NCBI GenBank assembly: GCA_017421145.1
Contig: JAFOTA010000107.1
Coordinates: forward strand, 1 to 5,986
Direction: 5' to 3'
From: Treponema sp.
Lineage (GTDB): Bacteria; Spirochaetota; Spirochaetia; Treponematales; Treponemataceae
DNA: 5,986 bases
Shown piece after piece: positions 1 to 4,968 of the stretch. A model generated the notes under the pieces. That model was not told the DNA's origin. It saw only the letters and a list, made by a program, of their open reading frames with translations, and ran no database searches. The first letter of the stretch is position 1. Each line of letters starts with the position of its first letter. The translations under genes and the position numbers were made by a program.

Positions 1-447
1 CCTGTAATCATGCTGACCGCGAAAACTACCGAATACGATACAGTTTTAGGCCTTGAAACAGGAGCGGACGATTATATTCCAAAGCCCTTCGGGATTATGG
101 AACTCGTCGCGCGGATAAAGGCAGTCTTGAGAAGATACGAAGCTCTTCCAGCAGAAAAAGATTCTCTTCTTGAAAATGGAAAAATACGGCTCAGCAGGGC
201 AAAGCATCAGGTCTTTTGCGGAGAAAAGGAAATCTTTCTCACGGTAAAGGAATTTGACCTTCTGTGCATTCTTTTGGAAAACAGGGGAAACATCATCACG
301 CGCGAGCAGCTGCTTTCAAAAATCTGGAAAACGGATGCTGATGTTGAGACAAGGACTATTGATGTCCATATCCGTTATCTTAGAAAAAAACTGAACGACG
401 AGAACATCATCGAAACAATCCGCGGGATTGGGTACAGGATAAAATGA
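1..447 (+). CDS. phoB: PhoB/OmpR-family response regulator, 3' part only
   Basis: This is the C-terminal 148 residues of a two-component response regulator, open to the left edge. The ATG at 10 is an internal Met of the receiver domain, not a start, because the upstream codons already continue the conserved strand before LTA. Window residue Thr6 (in LTA) is the conserved receiver Thr, and Lys28 in DDYIPKPF is the conserved switch Lys. The phosphoacceptor Asp lies outside the window. After a short linker, about residues 55-148 form an OmpR/PhoB winged helix: LTVKEFDLL, REQLLSKIW, then the recognition helix RTIDVHIRYLRKKL and the wing IRGIGYRIK, ending in the TGA at 445-447. Its place directly before a pst operon, and the Pho-box-like repeats ahead of pstS, suggest it is the PhoB (PhoP) regulator of phosphate starvation. 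The family call is secure. The PhoB assignment is inferred from context. Confidence 0.88.
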   Translation, partial: PVIMLTAKTTEYDTVLGLETGADDYIPKPFGIMELVARIKAVLRRYEALPAEKDSLLENGKIRLSRAKHQVFCGEKEIFLTVKEFDLLCILLENRGNIITREQLLSKIWKTDADVETRTIDVHIRYLRKKLNDENIIETIRGIGYRIK

Positions 448-457
448 AATCCGCGAA

Positions 458-501
458 ATTTTACAGAAACTTAACGATTTCAAAATAAGAATTTAACTGG
501 C
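458..501 (+). promoter_or_regulatory. Predicted Pho box ahead of pstS
   Basis: Four 11-base units can be laid out here. Unit 1 at 458-468 reads ATTTTACAGAA, unit 2 at 469-479 reads ACTTAACGATT, unit 3 at 480-490 is degenerate (TCAAAATAAGA), and unit 4 at 491-501 reads ATTTAACTGGC. The TTAAC-like cores fall at 460, 471 and 493. Direct repeats with an 11-base period are the known arrangement of PhoB and PhoP sites, and TTAAC resembles the TT(A/T/C)ACA core of Bacillus PhoP boxes more than the E. coli CTGTCAT core. The same layout recurs at 4832-4875. Binding by the regulator encoded at 1-447 is inferred. Confidence 0.68.
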
Positions 502-507
502 TTCTGA

Positions 508-513
508 TAGACT
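508..513 (+). promoter_or_regulatory. Predicted -10 element of the pstS promoter
   Basis: TAGACT matches TATAAT at four of six positions and lies at the same distance from the Pho box as the perfect TATAAT ahead of phoR. There is no good -35 hexamer, as expected where the activator site replaces it. A start of transcription near 519-521 would give a leader of about 40 bases. Confidence 0.5.
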
Positions 514-531
514 TCAATCATCTTAAGTTTA

Positions 532-546
532 GAGATGAGAAATCTC
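532..546 (+). other. Small stem-loop in the pstS leader, next to the RBS
   Basis: GAGAT (532-536) pairs with ATCTC (542-546) around a GAGAA loop. It sits near the predicted 5' end of the transcript and directly abuts the ribosome binding site GAAGGAG at 547-553. A 5' hairpin leaving the RBS free could stabilise the pstS mRNA. The stem is only five pairs, so this is tentative. Confidence 0.35.
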
Positions 547-558
547 GAAGGAGTTTTT

Positions 559-1416
559 ATGAAATTATTAAGATTTGTTGCACTGTCCCTTATGATTTGC
601 GGCGCACTATCCTGTTCTGCCGACCGGAAGTTCAAGAGCAGCAGCACGATTTCGGTTATCAGCCGCGAAGACGGCTCTGGAACCCGCGGTGCTTTTATTG
701 AGCTTTTCGGAATTGAGAAAAAAGGTGCGGACGGAAAGAAAATCGACTTTACCACGGATGAAGCTGTCATCACTAACTCAACGGCCGTTATGATTGCAGG
801 GGTTGCAGGCTCTCAGTATGCAATTGGCTATGTAAGTCTTGGTTCTCTCAATGAAAGCGTTAAAGCCGTAAAAATCGATGGGGAGCTTCCCAGCGTAGAG
901 AATATCAACAATGGAAGTTACAAAATCAGCAGGTCCTTCAATGTTGCTGTAAAAGAAAATATTTCTCCTGTCGCACAGGATTTTCTGGACTTTATTTTGT
1001 CTGATGGCGGACAGAAAATCGTCGCTGGGAATAAATACATTCAGGTTCAGTCAAAAGCATACAAATCAAGCATGGCGGAAGGAAAAGTGGTGGTTTCCGG
1101 CTCAAGCTCAGTTTCTCCGCTTATGGAAAAACTCATCGAAGCATACGGCTCTGTTAATCCAAATGCAAAAATTGAGCTTCAGACAAGCGATTCAAGCACG
1201 GGCGTTTCCAATGCCATAGCAGGAACCTGTGATATTGGAATGGCAAGCCGTGACTTAAAGGATTCGGAAAAAGCAAAAGGCGTAAAGGAAATCACAATTG
1301 CAATTGACGGAATTGCAGTTATCGTAAACAAAGCAAATCCTCTGGAAAATCTTACGAAAGAAAATGTTGAGGCGATTTTCACCGGAAAAATCACAAAATG
1401 GAATGAAGTAAACTAA
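559..1416 (+). CDS. pstS: Phosphate-binding lipoprotein PstS, lobe order permuted
   Basis: This is the substrate-binding protein of the Pst phosphate ABC transporter, 285 residues. The start at 559 is chosen because GAAGGAG (547-553) lies five bases before it and it opens a lipoprotein signal: a basic start, a hydrophobic stretch at 6-14, and a lipobox ALSC with Cys19. An upstream in-frame ATG at 535 has no such support. The motifs appear in an unusual order. First come SREDGSGTR (35-43), GYVSLG (90-95) and SDGGQKIV (148-155), which normally form the second half of PstS. Then come SGSSSVSPLMEKL (180-192), DIGMASR (225-231), DGIAVIVN (250-257) and FTGKITKW (274-281), which normally form the first half. 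All expected phosphate-loop segments are present, so it should fold as one binding protein rather than be a remnant. It is the first gene of the operon, with the stop TAA at 1414-1416. Confidence 0.93.
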   Translation: MKLLRFVALSLMICGALSCSADRKFKSSSTISVISREDGSGTRGAFIELFGIEKKGADGKKIDFTTDEAVITNSTAVMIAGVAGSQYAIGYVSLGSLNESVKAVKIDGELPSVENINNGSYKISRSFNVAVKENISPVAQDFLDFILSDGGQKIVAGNKYIQVQSKAYKSSMAEGKVVVSGSSSVSPLMEKLIEAYGSVNPNAKIELQTSDSSTGVSNAIAGTCDIGMASRDLKDSEKAKGVKEITIAIDGIAVIVNKANPLENLTKENVEAIFTGKITKWNEVN

Positions 1417-1433
1417 ACTGAACTAAACAAAAC

Positions 1434-1448
1434 GGGGGAATTTCCCCC
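1434..1448 (+). other. GC stem-loop between pstS and pstC
   Basis: GGGGG (1434-1438) pairs with CCCCC (1444-1448) around the loop AATTT. No U-tract follows, so it is not a good Rho-independent terminator. It ends three bases before the pstC ribosome binding site TGGAG (1451-1455). Placed between the abundant binding protein and the membrane subunits, it may protect the 3' end of the pstS message or reduce pstC expression, as is common in ABC transporter operons. Function is inferred. Confidence 0.5.
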
Positions 1449-1460
1449 TCTGGAGTTCTT

Positions 1461-2309
1461 ATGAAAGTAAAAGAGACTCTTTTCAAATATCTTTTTCTTC
1501 TCTGCTCAATATTCAGCATTTTCTCCGTCCTTCTTATCTGTCTTTTCCTGTTTGCCAATGGACTGCCTGCAATACATAAAATCGGTTTTGCAGACTTTCT
1601 CTTTGGCACAAAATGGAAGCCCGCAAACAATCTGTACGGCATTTTCCCGATGATTGTGGGAAGCCTTTATGTTACCGCAGGGGCACTGATAATCGGGCTT
1701 CCGGTAGGACTTATGACTTCCGTTTTTCTCTCAAAGTTTTGTCCTGCATGGCTGCATAAAATATTAAAATCGGCCATAAATCTTTTGGCAGGAATTCCCA
1801 GCGTTGTCTACGGATTTTTTGCGCTGATGATTATCGTGCCTTTTGTGCGCGACATTTTTGGCGGAAACGGCTCTTCAATTTTGTCAGCATCTCTTTTGCT
1901 TGCCATGATGATTCTGCCTACAATCGTAAGCGTTTCAGAAAGTTCTCTGAATGCTGTTCCACAAAACTATTATGAGGGTGCAAGGGCTTTGGGGGCAAGT
2001 CATGAACGGAGCGTATTTTCCATTGTAGTTCCTGCCGCAAAAAGCGGGATTATGGCAGGTGTCATTTTGGGAATCGGACGGGCAATTGGAGAAACCATGG
2101 CGGTGATTATGGTCGCGGGAAATCAAGTCCGCCTTCCAGATTCAATTTTGAAGGGAGTGCGGACTCTTACGGCAAACATCGTAATTGAAATGGGCTATGC
2201 CGCAGATTTGCACAGGGAAGCCCTGATTGCAACAGGCGTGGTTCTCTTTGCCTTTATCCTTCTGATAAATCTTACTTTTAATCTTGTAAAAAACAGGGGG
2301 CCTGTATGA
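1461..2309 (+). CDS. pstC: Phosphate ABC transporter permease PstC
   Basis: This is one of the two channel subunits of the Pst transporter in the inner membrane, 282 residues, a usual length. About six hydrophobic membrane segments are visible, near residues 8-33, 62-90, 107-128, 138-160, 195-220 and 253-276. The permease EAA loop, which docks on the ATPase, is EGARALGASHERSVFSIVVP (172-191), followed by SGIMAGVILGIGRAIGETMAV, typical of PstC/PstA. GIPSVVYGFFAL (111-122) is another family motif. The start at 1461 has TGGAG five bases upstream. The gene follows pstS by 44 bases and its TGA (2307-2309) overlaps the pstA ATG, so the two are probably translationally coupled. PstC rather than PstA is assigned from position after pstS and from the long periplasmic stretch after the first membrane segment (KWKPANNLYGIFPM). 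Confidence 0.95.
   Translation: MKVKETLFKYLFLLCSIFSIFSVLLICLFLFANGLPAIHKIGFADFLFGTKWKPANNLYGIFPMIVGSLYVTAGALIIGLPVGLMTSVFLSKFCPAWLHKILKSAINLLAGIPSVVYGFFALMIIVPFVRDIFGGNGSSILSASLLLAMMILPTIVSVSESSLNAVPQNYYEGARALGASHERSVFSIVVPAAKSGIMAGVILGIGRAIGETMAVIMVAGNQVRLPDSILKGVRTLTANIVIEMGYAADLHREALIATGVVLFAFILLINLTFNLVKNRGPV
2293..2305 (+). promoter_or_regulatory. pstA ribosome binding site inside a small hairpin
   Basis: The G-run at 2296-2300 is the only plausible Shine-Dalgarno for the ATG at 2306. It lies within the inverted repeat ACAGG (2293-2297), GGG, CCTGT (2301-2305), which ends directly before the start codon. Ribosomes finishing pstC would open it, which fits coupled translation of pstC and pstA at the ATGA overlap. 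Confidence 0.45.
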
Positions 2310-3235
2310 TTGGAAAAAGAGAGCAGGCGTTGCGGGCGGCGTTTGAGCCCGCTAGAGGGGGTAGCGAAAGACACCGGAGCGAGGCTTGCCGAGTGAGGAG
2401 GCTGGAGCGAGGGGCAGGCGCCCCTTTTGTAAGAATCGCTGTTTATTTTTCTGCCGGCATTACTTTGCTTCTCCTGCTTTTTATGATTGGATACATTCTT
2501 GTAAAAGGACTTCCTTATTTGTCGCCGAGCCTTTTCAGCCGGGAATACACTTCAGAAAACTGCTCGGTAATTCCGGCTTTTGTAAATACTCTGGTAATAA
2601 CGCTGCTTGCGCTTTTGATTACCTGCCCGCTGGGGATTGGAAGCGCAATCTATCTTGTAGAATATGCAAGAAAAGGCAAGCGATTTGTAAAGCTAGTCCG
2701 AATGACAGCTGAAACTTTAACCGGCATTCCTTCAATTATATACGGTCTTTTTGGGATGCTGCTTTTTGTAGGATTTTTGCACTGGGGCTATTCACTTTTG
2801 GGAGGAGCGGCAACGGTGGCAATCATGATTTTACCGACAATCATGCGGACGACGGAAGAAGCCCTGCTTGCTGTTCCTTTGACTTTACGCGAAGGAAGCT
2901 TTGGCCTTGGAGCCGGAAAATTACGCACGGTTTTTAAGATTGTCTTGCCTTCCGCTCTTCCCGGAATTTTAAGCGGAATAATTCTTGCGACGGGGCGTGT
3001 CGTTGGAGAGACTGCAGCCTTGATTTACACAGCCGGAACGGTCGCCCAAATTCCCCAGAATCTTTTTGGCTCGGGGCGGACTCTGGCAATTCACATGTAT
3101 GTGCTCAGTTCCGAGGGGCTTCACACTGGAGAAGCCTTTGCCACCGCGGTCGTGCTGCTTGTGATGGTGGCGGGGATAAACGCGCTGGCGGACTTTGTGG
3201 CGGGGAAGATGGGAGGAAAAAATGGGAGCAAATGA
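2306..3235 (+). CDS. pstA: Phosphate ABC transporter permease PstA, with an odd N-terminal extension
   Basis: This is the second channel subunit of the Pst transporter, 309 residues. The first membrane segment is near residues 44-66, then 92-116, 138-158, 165-182, about 216-242 and 278-300. Family motifs include [16 protein letters not shown] (139-154), the EAA loop [21 protein letters not shown] (195-215, cytoplasmic contact with PstB) and [17 protein letters not shown]. The start ATG at 2306 overlaps the pstC stop and has a G-rich RBS. Residues 6-40 are Arg-, Gly- and Ala-rich and poorly hydrophobic. They are encoded by a block of about 71% GC that looks foreign to the gene, while the codons after it return to the neighbours' AT-rich use. 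Without that block the protein would begin some ten residues before the first membrane segment, like PstC. The reading frame stays open through it. An alternative GTG at 2393 would drop most of the extension but has no clear RBS. Confidence 0.93.
   Translation: MIGKREQALRAAFEPARGGSERHRSEACRVRRLERGAGAPFVRIAVYFSAGITLLLLLFMIGYILVKGLPYLSPSLFSREYTSENCSVIPAFVNTLVITLLALLITCPLGIGSAIYLVEYARKGKRFVKLVRMTAETLTGIPSIIYGLFGMLLFVGFLHWGYSLLGGAATVAIMILPTIMRTTEEALLAVPLTLREGSFGLGAGKLRTVFKIVLPSALPGILSGIILATGRVVGETAALIYTAGTVAQIPQNLFGSGRTLAIHMYVLSSEGLHTGEAFATAVVLLVMVAGINALADFVAGKMGGKNGSK
2321..2425. repeat. GC-rich block inside pstA, candidate inserted repeat element
   Basis: By hand count 74 of the 104 bases at 2321-2424 are G or C, against 19 of 60 at 2461-2520. 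The block contains several small inverted repeats: GCGGGC (2332-2337) with GCCCGC (2347-2352), GCTA (2351-2354) with TAGC (2362-2365), and GGGGC (2411-2415) with GCCCC (2420-2424). It also has a direct repeat GGAGCGAGG at 2376-2384 and 2404-2412. It encodes an Arg-rich stretch with no match to the PstA family. These features suggest a dispersed palindromic element that entered the 5' end of pstA in frame. Whether copies exist elsewhere in the genome cannot be seen here; none lies in this window. Confidence 0.5.
2411..2428 (+). terminator. Terminator-like hairpin within the pstA coding region
   Basis: GGGGC (2411-2415), loop AGGC, GCCCC (2420-2424), then TTTT. A2410 with T2425 extends the stem to six pairs. 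The shape is that of a weak intrinsic terminator with a short U-tract, at the right end of the GC-rich block. Translating ribosomes would normally prevent it from acting. Real termination here is doubtful. Confidence 0.3.
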
Positions 3236-4040
3236 AAAAATCAGAATTCAAAATCTGGATTTATACTACGGGGAATTCCACGCCCTCAAAAACATAAATC
3301 TTGAAATCAGGGAAAAGCAGATTACCTCGTTTATCGGGCCAAGCGGCTGTGGAAAATCTACTTTGCTAAAATCCATAAACCGCATGAACGATTTTGTTCA
3401 GGGATGCCGCATCACGGGGCAGATTTTTCTGCGGCAGGAGGAACTGATTGAGTTGAAGGACGGAAAGGCGGAGCGGCTGAACAAGCTTAATTCCTGCAAT
3501 ATTCTTGACCCGAAAATCGATGTGAACCTTCTGCGGAAAAATGTGGGCATGGTTTTCCAGAAGCCTAATCCTTTTCCCATGAGCATTTACGACAACATTG
3601 CCTACGGCCCCAGGACTTACGGAATCAAAAAGCGGGCCAGGCTTGACCAGATTGTAGAAGAAGCCTTGCGGAATGCTGCCATCTGGGAAGAGCTTAAGGA
3701 CAAGCTGAAAAAAAACGCTCTGGAACTTAGTGGCGGTCAGCAGCAGAGATTATGCATTGCCCGTGCTCTTGCACTTCAACCGGACGTGCTTCTGCTGGAC
3801 GAGCCGACAAGTGCCCTTGACCCGATTTCCACATCAAAAATTGAAGACTGCCTTTTGAAGCTCAAGGAAAAATACACCATCGTGATTGTAACTCACAACA
3901 TGCAGCAGGCGGTCAGAATCAGCGACAGGACGGTTTTCTTCCTGCTTGGAGAAATTATTGAGGAAGGCGAAACCCAGCAGCTTTTCAGCAGGCCTAAAAT
4001 GAAAAAGACGGAAGACTACATTACTGGAAGGTTCGGCTGA
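3222..4040 (+). CDS. pstB: Phosphate ABC transporter ATPase PstB
   Basis: This is the nucleotide-binding subunit that powers phosphate import, 272 residues, acting as a dimer on the cytoplasmic face of PstC/PstA. The start at 3222 is set by GGGAGG (3211-3216) five bases upstream; an in-frame ATG at 3195 would add nine unsupported residues. Visible motifs are Walker [10 protein letters not shown] (39-47), Q-loop VFQKPNPFP with Gln113, signature LSGGQ (169-173), Walker B VLLLDE (189-194), D-loop SALD (197-200) and switch His225. The [17 protein letters not shown] segment is characteristic of PstB. Between GQIFL and ILDPKID the protein carries about 18 residues more than usual PstB (about 74-92, rich in Lys, Glu and Leu), in a surface region of the ATPase known to vary. 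The gene overlaps pstA by 14 bases and lies 36 bases before phoU. Confidence 0.96.
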   Translation: MGANEKIRIQNLDLYYGEFHALKNINLEIREKQITSFIGPSGCGKSTLLKSINRMNDFVQGCRITGQIFLRQEELIELKDGKAERLNKLNSCNILDPKIDVNLLRKNVGMVFQKPNPFPMSIYDNIAYGPRTYGIKKRARLDQIVEEALRNAAIWEELKDKLKKNALELSGGQQQRLCIARALALQPDVLLLDEPTSALDPISTSKIEDCLLKLKEKYTIVIVTHNMQQAVRISDRTVFFLLGEIIEEGETQQLFSRPKMKKTEDYITGRFG

Positions 4041-4076
4041 GCGTGGGAGAGCCGCCTTTGTATAACGGAGGAAAAT

Positions 4077-4712
4077 ATGCGTGAAAGATATGAGAAAGAA
4101 CTGCGGAAATTGAACAGCTTAATTATCAGCATGGGAAAGATGATTGAAATTGCCATTGAGAGTTCCATGATTGCTTTGATGGGGCGGGATGTGGATGCGG
4201 CGCGCGAGGTTGCAAAGAACGACGAGGCGATAAACGAGATGGAGCGGGAAATTGAAAGCCTCTGCCTGAAGCTTTTGCTCCAGCAGCAGCCGGTAGCCGC
4301 GGATCTGCGTCATATTACGGCCGCACTCAAGATGATTACGGACATGGAGCGAATCGGCGACCATGCGGTCGACATCGCCGACCTTGTCCAAAAAGTGCCG
4401 GACTGCAAATACGGAAAGATGAATGAGCTTACCGAAATGTCCGCCCAGATTATCCAAATGCTGCACGAAGCGGTGACTTCCTACATCGAAAGGGATTACA
4501 GCAAGGCAAGGAATGTGATTGTCCGTGACGATGTAATTGACGACCTTTACCGCACAATCAAAAGGGATCTGGTTGAAAAAATCCGCCAGACGGACGAGGG
4601 CGAGACAATCCTTGACTACCTTCTGATTGCCAAGTATATCGAGCGAATCGGCGACCACGCCACGGTCATCGCAGGCTGGGTGATTTATGGTTTGACGGGG
4701 GAGAGGATTTGA
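4077..4712 (+). CDS. phoU: Phosphate signalling regulator PhoU
   Basis: PhoU is a cytoplasmic all-helical protein of two similar three-helix halves. In other bacteria it represses the Pho response when phosphate is plentiful by connecting the Pst transporter with the PhoR kinase, and it limits phosphate uptake. This one is 211 residues, slightly shorter than E. coli PhoU. The paired metal-binding motifs are visible: DMERIGDHAVDIAD (89-102) in the first half and YIERIGDHATVIAG (187-200) in the second. The family motif PVAADLRHI (72-80) is also present. GGAGG (4067-4071) lies five bases before the ATG. The gene follows pstB by 36 bases with no terminator, so it is the last gene of the pst operon. 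Nothing in it looks altered. Confidence 0.96.
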   Translation: MRERYEKELRKLNSLIISMGKMIEIAIESSMIALMGRDVDAAREVAKNDEAINEMEREIESLCLKLLLQQQPVAADLRHITAALKMITDMERIGDHAVDIADLVQKVPDCKYGKMNELTEMSAQIIQMLHEAVTSYIERDYSKARNVIVRDDVIDDLYRTIKRDLVEKIRQTDEGETILDYLLIAKYIERIGDHATVIAGWVIYGLTGERI

Positions 4713-4831
4713 ATGCAAAGTGCGGACTGGGCTGGACAAGCAACAGCCACACAGGCCTCCCGGTTCCGGTCTTTGCCCTTGGGGTCGGTCAAGCAGATTG
4801 TAGACCCCCTGCTATACTATCATTCCGAAAA
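4713..4831. other. GC-rich stretch after phoU, no supported gene
   Basis: Sixty of the 100 bases at 4711-4810 are G or C, whereas 4821-4900 has only 19 of 80. The stretch holds a palindrome CCGGTTCCGG (4760-4769) and an inverted repeat GGGGTC (4781-4786) with GACCCC (4803-4808), whose 16-base loop and lack of a U-tract make it a poor terminator, though it may still end the pst message. TATACT at 4813-4818 resembles a -10 element but has no matching -35. A 57-codon frame from ATG 4713 to 4886 runs across the Pho box and its -10, and I do not call it a gene. Confidence 0.4.
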
Positions 4832-4875
4832 ATTTAACCCAGATTTAACATTTTCATTCTCAAAATCTAACATTT
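4832..4875 (+). promoter_or_regulatory. Predicted Pho box ahead of phoR
   Basis: The four 11-base units are ATTTAACCCAG (4832-4842), ATTTAACATTT (4843-4853), a degenerate TCATTCTCAAA (4854-4864) and ATCTAACATTT (4865-4875). TTAAC or CTAAC cores fall at 4834, 4845 and 4867, spacings of 11 and 22 bases, identical to the site ahead of pstS. The third unit begins TCA and is degenerate in both. The shared pattern makes chance unlikely and points to autoregulation of the kinase gene by the response regulator. Confidence 0.72.
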
Positions 4876-4881
4876 TTAAAC

Positions 4882-4887
4882 TATAAT
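4882..4887 (+). promoter_or_regulatory. -10 element TATAAT of the phoR promoter
   Basis: A perfect TATAAT lies 15 bases after the start of the last TTAAC-like core, exactly as the weaker TAGACT does ahead of pstS. The -35 region (around 4859-4864) has no recognisable hexamer, which fits an activator-dependent promoter. Transcription would start near 4894, giving a leader of about 75 bases. Confidence 0.68.
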
Positions 4888-4968
4888 CTGTACTGATATA
4901 GAAAGAAGCGGTGCCCAGATCCTGTCTTATTGCAGAACGGCCCATTTTTCGATTATTGGAGACAGAAA

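Noticed and set aside
535..558. ATG at 535 as the start of PstS
   Set aside because: It has no Shine-Dalgarno at proper distance and would put eight non-signal residues before a good lipoprotein signal. The ATG at 559 has GAAGGAG five bases upstream.
1084..1416. PstS as two broken or fused partial genes
   Set aside because: The two halves complement each other exactly, with no duplicated or missing motif and no frameshift, so a single permuted protein explains it better.
1411..1430. Short tandem repeat AACTAAAC twice at the end of pstS
   Set aside because: Only two 8-base copies at 10-base spacing, partly made by the stop codon. It is too small to interpret.
3195..3221. ATG at 3195 as the start of PstB
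   Set aside because: It would lengthen the overlap with pstA and add residues not seen in the family. The strong GGGAGG sits before 3222.
4119..4739. Reverse-strand open frame of about 206 codons across phoU
   Set aside because: It lies antisense to a complete, well-conserved phoU and has no RBS or recognisable domain. It is open because of phoU codon use.
4813..4818. TATACT as a separate promoter for phoR
   Set aside because: No -35 hexamer at 16-18 bases upstream, while a Pho box with a perfect TATAAT lies just downstream.
4713..4886. Short forward frame of 57 codons directly after phoU, with a purine-rich stretch upstream
   Set aside because: It runs through the predicted Pho box, ends inside the TATAAT of the phoR promoter and resembles no known protein. 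Composition changes sharply in its middle.
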